Shown here piece by piece: positions 23,198-35,487 of a stretch of 64,000 nt of DNA. A program made the translations under genes and the position numbers. The notes below the pieces were generated by a model. The model worked only from the letters and a program-made list of their open reading frames with translations, was not told the DNA's origin and ran no database searches. Origin of the DNA: Cranoglanis bouderius (lineage: Eukaryota; Chordata; Actinopteri; Siluriformes; Cranoglanididae). The DNA lies in assembly GCA_023630585.1 (NCBI GenBank), contig CM042540.1, positions 24,831,769-24,895,768 on the forward strand. Direction: 5' to 3'. Positions within the stretch are counted from its first letter, which is position 1, and every line of letters begins with the position of its first letter.

Positions 23198-26100
23198 CTG
23201 CAAGACACGAAAACAAATTAGACATCTGTAATGAACAGCTTTCTATGCTCATAATGACACATGGGCTTATGATGGTGTGTGTTAGTCTGACACCTAGTGG
23301 TCAATCAGCATTATTACAATTTGTATACACTATTTTAACCTAGTGTGTCAAAAGAAACTTGCAGTAAAGAACGTATCCGTTAACTTAATCAGTACACTAC
23401 AGCCTACATCATGGAACATGGAGAGCTAGTGATTTTATGCTAGTGTGTCAGCTCACAGAGAGGAAGTTGGCATCAAAGTGGAGCAGGGTCATAAACATGA
23501 GCACGAGCAGCACCCGTCCTCCCAGCTGCATGTACTGTTTAGGAGAGCTCTCTCGCACCGTGGGCACACCGGCAAACATGCTCCTGCCTTCTGAACGTGA
23601 CTCAGCCAGCAGCAACAGCAACCCGCCCCCGAGTGCCAGGTTCCTTATGGAAAGAGAGAGAGAATCAATGGCAATGGAGCTTATATATTAACGGGGAGGT
23701 GATATTCAGACTTGAACTCACCTCATCAGAAACTTTGGGTCCCACAAAATGCTGTAGGCAATAGTCTGAAAAAGAGCACAAACATAAGGAACATGGAGTC
23801 TGATAGACTTTTGTGTCTTTTAACCATCTAATTTTATTTACCACATGAATGCCTCAATCATTCTAATATTGCTGACATGTCAAAAGTGATATATCACACT
23901 ATATCACGTTCTATATCACATTCTAAAATTTCAGTTAAATTTGGTTAAATTCCCTGAAAGTATGGTCTGAAGGTGTTGTTTAACACAGGGGCATTGCTTA
24001 TACAGAGACCTGCATGAAAGACACTCCACATAAATGGATATAACCCCTAATATCAGCGATATAATCACTGATAACAGGAACAGGAATCTTGTTTTGTGAA
24101 ACTACAAATTGATACAAAACCATGATCTGGCATTCTTTAATAAACTAAACATTGTACAGGTGCATCTCAATAAATTAGAATGTCATGGAAAAGTTCATTT
24201 ATTTCAGTAATTCAACTCAAATTGTGAAACTCGTGTATTAAATAAATTCAATGCACACAGACTGAAGTAGTTTAAGTCTTTGGTTCTTTTAATTGTGATG
24301 ATTTTGTCTCGCATTTAACAAAAACCCACCAATTCACTATCTCAACAAATTAGAATATGGTGACATGCCAATCAGCTAATCAACTCAAAACATCTGCAAA
24401 GGTTTCCTGAGCCTTCAAAATGATCTCTCAGTTTGGTTCACTAGGTAAGCCACAAACATTCATTGCTAAAGAAGCTGGCTGTTCACAGAGTGCTGTATCC
24501 AAGCATGTTAACAGAAAGTTGAGTGGAAGGAAAAAGTGTGGAAGAAAAAGATGCACAACCAACCGAGAGAACCGCAGCCTTATGAGGATTGTCAAGCAAA
24601 ATCGATTCAAGAATTTGAGTGAACTTCACAAGGAATGGACTGAGGTTGGGGTCAAGGCATCAAGAGCCACCACACACAGACGTGTCAAGGAATTTGGCTA
24701 CAGTTGTCGTATTCCTCTTGTTAAGTCACTCCTGAACCACAGACAACGTCAGAGGCGTCTTACCTGGGCTAAGGAGAAGAAGAACTAGACTGTTGCCCAG
24801 TGGTCCAAACTCTTTTCAGATGAGAGCAAGTTTTGTATTTCATTTGGAAACCAAGGTCCTAGAGTCTGGAGGAAGGGTGGAGAAGCTCATAGCCCAAGTT
24901 GCTTGAAGTCCAGTGTTAAGTTTCCACAGTCTGTGATGATTTGGGGTGCAATGTCATCTGCTGCTATTGGTCCATTGTGTTTTTTGAAAACCAAAGTCAC
25001 TGCACCCGTTTACCAAGAAATTTTGGAGCACTTCATGCTTCCTTCTGCTGACCAGCTTTTTGAAGATGCTGATTTCATTTTCCAGCAGGAAAATGTGAGC
25101 ACCTGCCCACACTGCCAAAAGCACCAAAAGTTGGTTTAATGACCATGGTGTTGGTGTGCTTGACTGGCCAGCAAACTCACCAGACCTGAACCCCATAGAG
25201 AATCTATGGGGTATTGTCAAGAGAAAAATGAGAAACAAGAGACCAAAAAATGCAGATGAGCTGAAGGCCACTGTCAAAGAAACCTGGGCTTCCATACCAC
25301 CTCAGCAGTGCCACAAACTAATCACCTCCATGCCACGCTGAATCGAGGCAGTAATTAAAGCAAAAGGAGCCCCTGCAAAGTATTAAGTACATGTACAGTA
25401 AATGAACATACTTTCCAGAAGGCCAACAATTCACTAAAAATGTTTTTTTTTATTGGTCTTATGAAGTATTCTAATTTGTTGAGATAGTGAATTGGTGGGT
25501 TTTTGTTAAATGCGAGACAAAATCATCACAATTAAAAGAACCAAAGACTTAAACTACTTCAGTCTGTGTACACTGAATTTATTTAATACATGAGTTTCAC
25601 AATTTGAATTGAATTACTGAAATAAATGAACTTTTCCACGACATTCTAATTTATTGAGATGCACCTGTACTATTACATGAAACAATAAACTTTGGGGAGG
25701 AAACGGTTCTCTGCTGCCTATCTGGCCCCCGCTGTTCATTATTTTCCTATTACAGCAAGCCCCAAGTATTTTATTCCTTATTTATTGGAGGTAAAGCTGA
25801 CCGCTGGTGGTTCAACCATGGTTACTGCATAAATTACTGCCACTTAGCAATGACAAAAGTTGACTTGCTTTTGCTATTTTTTGAGTTTTGATAACCTGAG
25901 ACTAGTGTTTCCTTAACTGATTTTAAAATCAGGCAATAGAAGGAGGAGAATTTACACCAACCCAAGTTACAGTCCATCTCATGAAGTTTTTTCCTTAATT
26001 ATATATTTAAAAGACTGGACACAGGCATTAGTCAAATCTAAGGAGAGTATGAGTGTGATTCACGTTACAAATTGTGGACCAAGCTACAATTAATATTACT

Positions 26101-29100
26101 TACTTATTACTTAGCTAACATTAATGCAAGACACTACTGCCCTGTATTTTCTAGACATTTAAAAAAAACAAAAAAAAAACAGCATGGAACAGTTTTGTGC
26201 CAATAATTTTAATAACAAACCTGCAGTCCAATGATTCCAAATAATCCAAAACAGGCATACTCCACAAAATTCCTGCTCAGGATCAATACACAACCACCTG
26301 GAAACAGACAGATTACTTTCAATACAGTTAACATTCATTTATATACAGTTGCAATCAAAATTATTCAACCCCCATTGCAAATCAGGTTTATTGTCCAAAT
26401 TTACAGACTTTCAGCTGTTTGCAATGAACAAATCGAACAAAAGCAATTGAAATAGTTCAACACAACAAATTCAACTGAAAATGCAACTTATAATGAAAAT
26501 GCAGTCTCAAAATTATTCAACCCCCTGAATAGAATCCCTCACAACAGCACAAATATGCAAAACAGATGTTGTCTTAAGCACACTTGATGCAACTAATCAA
26601 GGGCTTCATTAGTTGCACCAGGTGTGCTTGAGCTGGAACACATGAAATACCTGAACTGGCTAGGGACAGAAACTACATGAAATACCTGGACGGGGCAGAA
26701 AAAGGAAGCTATCAACGGCTGCAACCAGATTTCTGAGAAGTCAGGTTGTGAAAAACCCTCGAGTGAATGCAAAAGACCTGCAGCAAGACTTGGTGGCAAC
26801 AGAGACTGAGATTTCAGTGAACACAGTATGGCGCGCACTAAATGCATAAGGTTTCCATGCCGGAACTCCAAGACGTACACCACTACTGACCCAAAAGCAC
26901 AAGAAAAGTCGGCTCAAAATCATATAAATAAGCCACAGGAGTTTTGGGATACTGTTCTGTGGAGCGATGAAACAAAACTGGAACTTTTCGGTATGATGGA
27001 TGATGGTCTGGAGAAAGAAGAATGAAGAAAGAACACTCTGTTCACAGTCAAGCATGGTGGTGGCTCGGTGATGCTCTGGGGCTGCTTTGCATCCTCTGGC
27101 ACTGGAAACCTGCAGCGTGTGGAAGGCAAGATGGATTCATTGAAGTATCAGGAAATCCTAGGAGAAAACGTCATGCCGTCTGTGAGGAAGCTGAAACTTG
27201 GGCACCATTGGACCTTCCAACAGCACAATGAGCCCAAGCATACCTCAAATTCCACCAAGGCTTGGTTGCAGAAGAAGTCCTGGAAGATTCTACAGTGGCC
27301 ATCAGTCACCTGACTTGAACCCCATAGAAAATATCGGGTGGGATTTGAAGAAGGCGGTTGCAGCACACAAACCCAAGAATATTACTGAACTGGAGGCCAC
27401 TGCTCATGAGGAATGGGCTAAGATTCCTCAGGAACGGTGCCAGAAGCTGGTGTCTGGCTATGCATCTTGTTTGCAGCAGGTCATAACAACAAAAGGGTGC
27501 TCTACTAAGTATTAAAGATGCTTGCCATGAAGGGGTTGAATAATTTTGAGACTGGAGAAGTCATTATAAGTTGCATTTTCAGTTGAATTTGGGGAGCTTT
27601 TTCTTTTGTTTGATTTGTTCATTGCAAACAGCTGAAAGTCTGTACATTTTGACAATAAACCTGATTTGCAATGGGGATTGAATAATTTTGATTGCAACTG
27701 TAAATACAGGATTAAATGCCAACACTTTATCTCAATAAAAAGCAGTTAGCATCATCATGAGCTTCTTTAAGTATACAAGCGATAAGGAAATCAGACATTA
27801 TTAATGCTTCAGTATCTCACAAAAGTGAGTACACCCCTCACATTTTTGTAAATATTTTATTACATCTTTTCATGGGACAACACTGATGAAATGACACTTT
27901 GCTACAATGTAAAGTAGTGAGTGTACAGCTTGTATAACAGTGTAAATTTGCTGTCCCCTCAAAATAACTCAACACACAGCCATTAATGTCTAAACCGCTG
28001 GCAACAAAAGTGAGTACACCCCTAAGTGAAAATGTCCAAATTGGGCCCAATTAGCCATTTTCCCTCCCCGGTGTCATGTGACTCATTAGTGTTACAAGGT
28101 CTCAGGTGTGAATGGGGAGCAGGTGTGTTAAGTTTGGTGTTATCGCTCTCACACTCATACTGGTCACTGGAAGTTCAACATGGCACCTCATGGCAAAGAA
28201 CTCTCTGAGGATCTGAAAAAAAGAATTGTTGCTATACATAAAGATGGCCTAGGCTATAAGAAGATTGCCAACACCCTGAAACTGAGCTGCAACACGGTGC
28301 CCAAGACCATACAGCGGTTTAACAGGACAGGTTCCACTCAGAACAGGCCTCGCCATGGTTGACCAAAGAAGTTGAGTGCACGTGCTCAGCATCATATCCA
28401 GAGGTTGGCTTTGCAGAATAGACGTATGAGTGCTGCCAGCATTGCTGCAGAGGTTGAAGGGGTGGGGGGTCAGCCTGTCAGTGCTCAGACCATATGCCGC
28501 ACACTGCATCAAATTGGTCTGCATGGCTGTCGTCCCAGAAGGAAGCCTCTTCTAAAGATGATGCACAAGAAAGCCCGCAAACAGTTTGCTGAAGACAAGC
28601 AGACTAATGACATGGATTACTGGAACCATGTCCTGTGGTCTGATGAGACCAAGATAAACTTATTTGGTTCAGATGGTGTCAAGTGTGTGTGATGGCAACC
28701 AGGTGAGGAGTACAAAGACAAATGTGTCTTGCCTACAGTCAAGCATGGTGGTGGGAGTGTCATGGTCTGGGGCTGCATGAGTGCTGCCGGCACTGGGGAG
28801 CTACAGTTCATTGAGGGAACCATGAATGCCAACATGTACTGTGACATACTGAAGCAGAGCATGATCCCCTCCTTTCAGAAACTGTGCCGCAGGGCAGTAT
28901 TCCAACATGATAACGACTCCAAACACACCTCCAAGACGACCACTGCCTTGCTAAAGAAGCTGAGGGTAAAGGTGATGGACTGGCCAAGCATGTCTCCAGA
29001 CCTAAACCCTATTGAGCATCTGTGGGGCATCCTCAAACCGAAGTGCAAGGTCTCTAACATCCACCAGCTCTGTGATGTCGTCATGGAGGAGTGGAAGAGG

Positions 29101-32100
29101 ACTCCAGTGGTAACCTGTGAAGCTCTGGTGAACTCCATGCCCAACAGGGTTAAGGCAGTGCTGGAAAATAATGGTGGCCACACAAAATATTGACACTTTG
29201 GGCCCAATTTGGACATTTTCACTTAGGGGTGTACTCACTTTTGTTGCCAGCAGTTTAGACATTAATGGCTGTGTGTTGAGTTATTTTAAGAAGGACAGCA
29301 AATTTACACTGTTATACAAGCTGTACACTCACTACTTTACATTGTAGCAAAGTGTCATTTCTTCAGTGTTGTCCCATGAAAAGATATAATAAAATATTTA
29401 CAAAAATGTGAGGGGTGCACTCACTTTCATGAGATACTGCATATTATGTCACATGAAGACAGCATGAATGAAGACAGCATACTTAATTTGATAGCCTTTT
29501 GTTAAAAAACAGTATTCAAACATTTGAGTTTTATTCATTTTAATATTGAAGGCGTATGTTCTCTTAATCTCCCTACTACTTACTTGTACCTACAACATAC
29601 TTAAAGACTTCTGTAAAGCTGCTTTGTGACAATATCCATTAAAAATGATTATATACTTGTTTGCTTCCCTTATTCTGCACTAGAAACTAGAAAACATAGA
29701 CAATATAATAGTGAATGGTTAGAAAACTAGCTTGCTACTCATTATTATATTACATTACCTACCACTTTTTAGCTTAGTCAGTTTCACTTTCAACCAAAAC
29801 ATGGGACTGGGCAGTACACTGAATCTTTTACTTCCCCAGTGGGCTAGCTAATAAGGGTATGATCTGTCCACTCCTGCATTGACTGACAGAGTAGAGGGGG
29901 GCTTATCAGCTTAGAGCTGGGTGATATGCCAATATTTTGATCAATCGATAATCATCATGATATAGAATTTCATAACACTGTCACAGTTTTTAAAGAATAT
30001 CCTCCTAAATAATGCAGACTGAATAAACCAAATGTTCATTACTGCTTAAAACATTACATCTTTATAGCAGAACTTATACATCCACACAGTATACAAAATA
30101 TTATACAAGTCTACAGGAAGAACACTCCTTCCTCCACTGTATTTAGTGGCATCATCACTTTAGCCATGAAAAAGGTTACAGTTTTCCATCTTCCCAGCAC
30201 TTAACGTGAAAATTCTATTTTATTTTTTACTGCTTTTAAACAATTTTCCTGCTTCTATGGATTTACTATTATATTATTTCAGCAACATCTAGAATCGTAG
30301 AATAATGATGATTTGACATTGCATGGATTACCGCATAGATAGGTTGAACCTGTTTTCTTTTTAAGTAAAAAAACATATTTATGCATTACAGTATACAGGA
30401 TAGACTGAAACAGTTATTTATTTAGATGTTTTAAACTGTAAATTGACAAATTTATAGAATGTACACTATTATATTTATGAATTATAAAATAAATCTATAT
30501 AATAATCTTAACCTTAAGTCCAAAATCTCTGAGAATTAGTAATGAACTAGTAATATAGCCTAATGTAATAGTTAGCCTGATGTTAGCTAGCTTGATAGCC
30601 TAGATATCCTAGGACCCTAATTATGTTATAATTGTATAACAGCATGACTCGGACAGTAGTTCCGGCTGCATTAATATAAACCGACAGGTTTATATTAATG
30701 CACTCATTCGAATATATTATTGTTTCTACAGTAACAACTCATACAGAGTCCCTTGCATGGCGGATGTGCCACATAATCTATGGACTTTAAAAAATCTGTT
30801 GCTTAACAAAGAAAAATGTATAATCATTGATGCGGTGAAGTTTTTTGTTAGGAGACATCTATTTAACATTTATGGAAGGAATCTCAGACGTCAGAGCTTT
30901 GTAACAGTCACCGTATTTAAAAAAAAAAAAAAAGTTTCCCAGCACTCCCAGGTTTTTTCCTGTTTGTTGACTGAGTGAAAATACAATCACTAGTGACCGC
31001 TAGCCTACTTGTCCTTTGGGCAACTGAGAATAAAAAGCGTATAGCCCAGACACATAATTTTTTGTCCCGAGTGCCTATCCTGTGCTATAGGTTTATACAC
31101 TTATTAATTTCATCCTATTTGATAATACAAAGTTGTAAGCATTTACTAAATTAAAACATGACAGTTATCAATTTTTCATCTTAATTGATAGTACAGCCCT
31201 TCCTAGTACAGTCAAGCTGCTACCTTACCCAGCTGGCCCAGTAAGTTTATTAAGACGAAGAGTGAGGCAAGGAAGAAGCCACATCCCCATGAGCTCTCGA
31301 TGTACTCTTTCTGCTCACTCCACTGGAACCACATCCTGATACCATCTTCTAGGAAGGTGCTGATCAGACACAATCGCGCTACATGGGGAAGGTACTGCTT
31401 CGTCACTCGCAGGAACTGTAGCAGATAACACAGGAAGAACACATTCAAGTCTCTGCACTGCAACTGTGCATCAACATGTTTGAGTATCTTTAATATGCAG
31501 AATAGGTTTATAACCGGTTAATAGCATATTATAATAGAGGAACCCATCCCTGGTCCTGGAGGATCTCCTTCACATTTTAGTGTTTTCCCTGCTCTAATAC
31601 ACCAAGTCAGAAGGGAAGAACACACATCACCTTACTGACTAGGGTTAGGTGATGTGGCAAACATATAACGGGTGCAATAATGGCATTTTCAATTTATTAT
31701 TATTATTATTTACATTTATATAGCGCTTTTCTAGACACTCAAAGTGCTTTACATAGCATGGGGGGAAATTTCCTCAACCACCACCAGTGTGTAGCATCCA
31801 CCTGGATGATGCGACGGCAGCCATACTGCGCCAGAACGCCCACCACACACCAGCTATTGGTGGAGAGGAGAGTGATGTAGCCAATTCAGGGATGGAGATT
31901 ATTAGGGGGCCGTGATAGACAAGGGCCAATGGGGCAATTTCACCAGAACAACGGGGTGATACCCCTACTCTTTACGAGAAGTGACCTGGGATATTTAATG
32001 ACCACAGAGAGTCAGGACCTCGGTTTAACGTCTCATCCAAAAGATGGTGCTCTTTTTACAGTACAGTGCCCCTGTCACTACACTAGGGCATTAGGACCCA

Positions 32101-35100
32101 CACAGACCAGAGGGAGAGCACCACCTACTGGCCTCCCTAATACCACTTCAGGCAGCAACCTTAGTTTTCCCCCAAGAGGTCTCCCATCCAGGTACTGGCC
32201 AGGTTCAACCTTGCTTAGATTCAGTGGGACCCCAGGCAAGAACTGCAGGGTGATATGGCTCTGGATATGATACTTTAGTCAACATTTACACAAACTAATT
32301 TTACTTGGAAAAGGAGAGGAAATAAAACATATGATTCAAAAACATATTGAACAATGGGTGCGTCTCAATCAGCTCCCTAGTTCAGTAATCAGGGAGTCGG
32401 CCATTTTCTGGCCTTTTGCGCCCTAAAAATCCCACCATGCACCACAAAAACCAGGGAGCATCGATGCTCACTATGTTCCCTTACTGGAAATGACGTCATA
32501 TTTTCTGAAGCCTCTCAGCTCGAAAAAAGGGGGACGAACTCTCATTGTTGTTGTAGCTCTCAAATGATTACTTACGTTAGCGATTTTTAACTTTATGTGA
32601 TGTTCTGTATACGGTTTGTTTGAGTCTAATGACTTCAAAGTGTTTACTGATTTTTTTTTTTTATCCACTAGCTAGCCTATGATCATGCTTGAAGTACCAT
32701 GACAGAAATGCGTGTGATTAAGCTAACAAATTTATATGACATATAAAACTGAAATATTTGTATGTTTTTCATTTTTGGTGACGTTTTCCAACTTGACTAC
32801 GCAGTCATGTCACCCGAAATTGAGTTATCAGTGTCCCAGTGTGTAGTGAGACAGGGTCCTTACCAGTGCCCGAGCACATATACACGATATACTGATTCAC
32901 CACCAGGGGAGCTGAAACACACCCAATATCTAAGAAAAGTGCATTTGACTGCAATTTATCTCAATTTCAATATTATATAATTAATCCCAAATCATTTGAC
33001 ACAGCAATATACATAAGTGTAGCCGTCTTAGCTTCTTACAATGATGTCTCCAGGCTTGTCTCTGATGTAATTTGAACACTGTTTAGCACATAAAAAAGTG
33101 TGTTTGTGGTTTTGTGACTGTCATCATCTCTATATGCTCTAAATGCATGTCTGAAATGTAAGCCAGCAATGTCAAATATGGCATTGAGGACATTTATTTT
33201 TGGCCTTTAGCCCAGATTTCATGAAATTAGGAGGTAGGATATGTGAATATACCTCTTTCAGCTTGGGAACCACAATCAGGCATCTTCTATCAAATAACTT
33301 TACAGTAACTTTACAACAAATTTACATTTCACCCTGTTTAACAGCTTTTGAAAGCAGAACCATTATGTCTGACAGAATCCAGAATTCTTTATTTCAATTG
33401 CTGGATTTTTATTATGACTGGCAGATTTAGTAGATACTGAAAGCAGGGGATTTAAAGCTTCTCATTAAAGCGGAGTGTGAAGTAGAACTGTGCATGGCTT
33501 AATAAAGCCAATAAATGCCCATGGTTCAGTGATAACAGGACAGGCAAGGTGAATCATCATATATGGGGCAGATTGTATTGCAAAAAAACTCCCAAAATGC
33601 TACATCTGGGTCTTGGGCCAGGAACAAGCCTCATACAAAAAGATTCATGCTGCACATATGCAAAAATTAAGCAGACCATGCAGTGATTAAACAAACAAAC
33701 AAACGACAGAACCAAAGAGAGAGAAAAAACCTTTAGCAAACCATCCCTTTGCATGCATCAAATTACAGACAAACCCTTAGAGTCATCACAGCTCTTCATG
33801 ACTCACGTCTGAAAAACACTATGATTTGTTGGCAAAGGCGTTCATTATGAAATTGTTCTCTGTACTGTCTTGTGAAAGTGTCTGTGCCACCAGGCTCTCC
33901 GCTAAGCCCCACCCCTACAGGCTCCACATCAGAGGCAGGAAGTTAAAGCAGCCAATCAGCAATCAACAAGTAACAGCCAAGCACGCACATGAATGGAAAG
34001 AGACCTTTAGGGCAGTGTACTGCAGGACTCAGTCAACAGAGCATTAGCAGTCAGGGCTATGGGAACATGTTTATTTAGTCACCTGGCAGCCAAAGAATGT
34101 TGACAATATGGTACATCTATTATGGCCCATCTATTGAGTTGTAACAGCAGAGTACAGGTAGTGTTTACTGTTAGCATGAGAGGGAACGTGTGCATATTCT
34201 CTACTGACATACAAACATCTGATATAAATTATAGCTACAGATGGCAATGAGCTGATAACCTTCACTGGATTGTATTAAAAACTGTGTGTACTGGCCTTGT
34301 CTTTCAGGAAAAATACACATGATGGCTGAAGTCAAACTACACACACAAAAGAAGTGCACAGAATGAAAGCATCAGCAGAATGAATCAGTTCACCTTGTGT
34401 AACAGTTAAAGCAAGATTCATTTCAGTGCTATAACAAAGACAAAACCAGGCGTACAAACATAATAAAAAGCAGGTAAAAATCCACTGTATTGTCATTTGT
34501 GTTATTTCATTTCAGCGATACACCTTTCAGCGATTAAGCTCACTAATTGATGTCCAGTAACAGGTTTGTGATTACTCAGTTGTGTTTGAATGGCAGGGTG
34601 GAAACAGATTGAGCACCATCACCTGCAGGTACACACATTAAGAAAAGACTTAAATGAAGAAATTAAGAATAGATTTAAAGAACAACTTAAACACTAGAGT
34701 GTGTCAGGGCCAGCTCGTCAAAGCACCACAGTGTGTAGATTATATGCTTATGCTGATTAATATGGCGGATCATTTATGATTTTAAATCACTTTTTTTTTT
34801 GGACTATTTTCTAACCAATGTAGAGGAAATAAGTTAGTTTCTTCAGGCTCTCCTAAACACCTAAAGGGCACTGATATTTCACCCCCAGCATGCTGTTTAA
34901 GTTACCGTTATACTGCAATCACTGCATGTTGCTGTAACTATTTCCTTAAACTGCACTTTTACTCTTTTCCTTATTCCGCATGAACTAAACCAGACTTCAT
35001 TTGAGAAATGAACTCTTACTATTCTGTCTGCTTAAACTCACATACGAGTCAGATCAGCCGTGTTTGAGAGAAAGTTAAGAGAGAAAATAAAATGAGCTGA

Positions 35101-35215
35101 GTGCATTTCCAGGTTGTCTCTCGTTTTCTCTCCATCAGGACAGGCCGTGTTGTCCCTTGTACCTTACCTGATCCGCCACGTCCTCCGCGCTGCTCATCAA
35201 ACTGTTTTGGACCAT
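22931..35215 (-). CDS. surf4: Surfeit locus protein 4 (cargo receptor), six coding exons
   Basis: Surf4 is a polytopic ER-Golgi cargo receptor (homologue of yeast Erv29) that sorts soluble secretory proteins into COPII vesicles. The six coding exons are 35215-35168, 31415-31229, 26297-26221, 23765-23722, 23643-23457 and 23197-22931. Every intron is GT-AG and the phases match, giving 269 residues plus stop, the usual family length. The start MVQNSLMSSAEDVADQ aligns with the conserved N-terminus. Hydrophobic segments run throughout, and the C-terminus DEKKKEW carries the dilysine ER-retrieval signal. Paralogue status is not determined. Introns 2 and 3 are expanded by transposons. One residue change stands out near the C-terminus: VVARGPGG, where vertebrate proteins usually read VVALGPGG. 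Confidence 0.97.
23457..23643 (-). CDS. surf4: surf4 coding exon 5
   Basis: Acceptor CATAAG|GAACC, donor CTCTCT|GTGAGC. Encodes NLALGGGLLLLLAESRSEGR, FAGVPTVRESSPKQYMQLGG, then a hydrophobic segment ending HFDANFLS. Confidence 0.95.
23722..23765 (-). CDS. surf4: surf4 coding exon 4
   Basis: A 44-bp exon, acceptor TTTCAG|ACTATT, donor ATGAG|GTGAGT. Encodes TIAYSILWDPKFLM and the first two bases of Arg. Confidence 0.94.
24155..25669 (+). mobile_element. Tc1-like element, family VI, in surf4 intron 3
   Basis: Terminal inverted repeats TACAGGTGCATCTCAATAAA and TTTATTGAGATGCACCTGTA are exact and flanked by TA. Inner repeats with CAACAAATTAGAATA echo the ends (IR/DR). It carries a nearly full-length transposase with a few lesions. 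It lies antisense to surf4. Confidence 0.95.
24420..25385 (+). pseudogene. Tc1-like transposase pseudogene (family VI)
   Basis: The ORF opens MISQFGSLGKPQTFIAKEAG with a helix-turn-helix typical of Tc1, then TNRENRSLMRIVKQ. A TAG at 24786-24788 replaces what should be Trp in KKNWTVAQW. The first catalytic Asp is intact in FSDESK. The second region reads QQENVSTC, so the expected Asp is Glu and the frame shifts just after it (about 25100-25140). SPDLNPIENLWGIVK with the third catalytic Glu follows in the new frame. A TGA at 25339-25341 replaces Arg. The sequence ends AKY-stop at 25385. Confidence 0.85.
25670..26220. other. surf4: surf4 intron 3, unassigned part
   Basis: No repeat family or regulatory element recognised. 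Confidence 0.5.
26221..26297 (-). CDS. surf4: surf4 coding exon 3
   Basis: Acceptor TTCCAG|GTGG, donor CTGCAG|GTTTG. Encodes GGCVLILSRNFVEYACFGLF and then GIIGLQ. It lies only about 45 bp from the start of a Tc1 copy at 26344. Confidence 0.95.
26344..27702 (+). mobile_element. Tc1-like element, family IV, in surf4 intron 2
   Basis: The ends TACAGTTGCAATCAAAATTA and TAATTTTGATTGCAACTGTA are inverted and flanked by TA. Inner repeats around 26510 and 27530 contain the TTCAACCCC / GGGGTTGAA motif. The transposase lacks its N-terminus and is broken. Antisense to surf4. Confidence 0.92.
26700..27515 (+). pseudogene. Tc1-like transposase pseudogene (family IV)
   Basis: The N-terminal helix-turn-helix seen in the copy at 17528-18500 is deleted near 26690. 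WSDETKLELFG with the first catalytic Asp is present near 26965-27000. A stop follows at 27023-27025, then the SLKYQEILGEN and FQQHNEPKHTS blocks. The frame breaks inside the WPSQSPDLNP motif at about 27300 and resumes as QSPDLNPIEN. It ends CSTKY-stop at 27515. Confidence 0.85.
27802..29443 (+). mobile_element. Tc1-like element, family VII, best preserved copy, in surf4 intron 2
   Basis: Long imperfect inverted repeats begin CAGTATCTCACAAAAGTGAG and end CACTTTCATGAGATACTGCA. Outer and inner copies of GTGAGTACACCCCT (27826 and 28010) give an IR/DR structure. The transposase frame is continuous over 338 codons apart from two nonsense codons. Antisense to surf4. Confidence 0.95.
28180..29193 (+). 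pseudogene. Tc1-like transposase, near-intact with two nonsense codons
   Basis: The frame is uninterrupted by indels from MAPHGKELSEDLKKRIVAIH to GGHTKY. Two TGA codons occur, at 28360-28362 in the position of Arg after NRPRHG, and at 28690-28692 in the position of Trp after VKCV. The DNA-binding helix-turn-helix is in residues 1-60. The catalytic triad is complete: Asp in WSDETK, Asp in QHDNDSKH, and Glu in SPDLNPIEHLW with 34 residues between the last two (DD34E). It is inactive as it stands, but is the least damaged transposase in the window. Confidence 0.92.
29444..31228. other. surf4: surf4 intron 2, unassigned part
   Basis: AT-rich intron. A short LINE-tail-like piece, TGTAAAGCTGCTTTGTGACA (about 29613-29632), matches the 3' end of the L2-type LINE ending at 41890. 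An AATATAAACCGACAGGTTTATATT-like palindrome lies near 30673-30698. No gene recognised. Confidence 0.45.
31229..31415 (-). CDS. surf4: surf4 coding exon 2
   Basis: Acceptor CTACAG|TTCCTG, donor CTGG|GTAAGG. Residues 17 to about 78 include FLRVTKQYLPHVARLCLIST and LEDGIRMWFQW, the most conserved part of the protein, plus the first membrane segments. Confidence 0.96.
31690..32265 (-). mobile_element. 5S rRNA-derived SINE (SINE3-like) with LINE-type tail
   Basis: Read on the minus strand the element starts with a 5S-like head. This has AGCCATATCACCCTGCAG (from about 32262), TCTAAGCAAGGTTGAACCTG, and CCAGTACCTGGATGGGAGAC at 32180-32200, the last two matching the internal promoter region of 5S rRNA genes. 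A body of about 450 bp follows. The 3' end is a tail with AGCGCTATATAAATGTAAAT and an (AAT)n run at 31698-31715. It lies in surf4 intron 1, in the same orientation as surf4. Confidence 0.85.
32171..32262 (-). other. 5S rRNA-like RNA polymerase III head of the SINE
   Basis: The segment is recognisable as a diverged 5S rRNA 5' two-thirds, including box A (AAGCAAGGTTGA for AAGCAGGGTCGG) and box C (TGGATGGGAGAC, perfect core). It is SINE promoter sequence, not a functional 5S gene, since the 5S 3' end is absent. Confidence 0.8.
32266..35167. other. surf4: surf4 intron 1, unassigned part
   Basis: A possible fish DNA-transposon terminus GGGTGCGTCTCAATCAGCTC is at 32355-32374, but no partner terminus was found. 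A minus-strand ORF at 32471-32668 begins MDKKKKSVNTLKSLDSNKPY and probably belongs to that repeat. The remaining sequence to 35167 holds no recognised feature. Confidence 0.4.
35168..35215 (-). CDS. surf4: surf4 coding exon 1
   Basis: Encodes residues 1-16, MVQNSLMSSAEDVADQ. The ATG is at 35215-35213 and the donor is CAG|GTAAGG. The GC-rich flank at 35180-35400 is a plausible promoter/5' UTR. Confidence 0.93.
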
Positions 35216-35410
35216 CTCACACTGCTGTCTTTACCGCAGACTGTATAACGAGATCACTGTCTGGTAAAATGTCGGCTAAAATCCGTGTCTCCTGCAGATG
35301 TTATAGGTTTTCTAAACGCGACGTTTCGTTATCGGTGTGGATGAAAAGCATCGCCGCCCCATAATGCCCGATACTGTGGCTGATGTCGCCCCCTGTAGGC
35401 TACAACTGGC
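35216..35410 (-). promoter_or_regulatory. surf4: Probable surf4 promoter / 5' UTR
   Basis: A locally GC- and CpG-rich stretch lies directly upstream of the surf4 ATG, with CpGs at 35270-35370 standing out from AT-rich surroundings. Start-site motifs such as TATA are not obvious, as for housekeeping promoters. Confidence 0.5.
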
Positions 35411-35487
35411 CCTGCATGCCACGTGGACCAACGAAGCCAGACAGGGTTGCCAGATCTACATTTATGGGAATAAATAATAACGGGAGT

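Noticed and set aside
31929..32270. Plus-strand ORF of 113 codons
   Set aside because: It is the antisense of the 5S-derived SINE.
35101..35364. Plus-strand ORF of 87 codons
   Set aside because: It lies opposite surf4 exon 1 and its CpG-rich 5' flank; no protein features.
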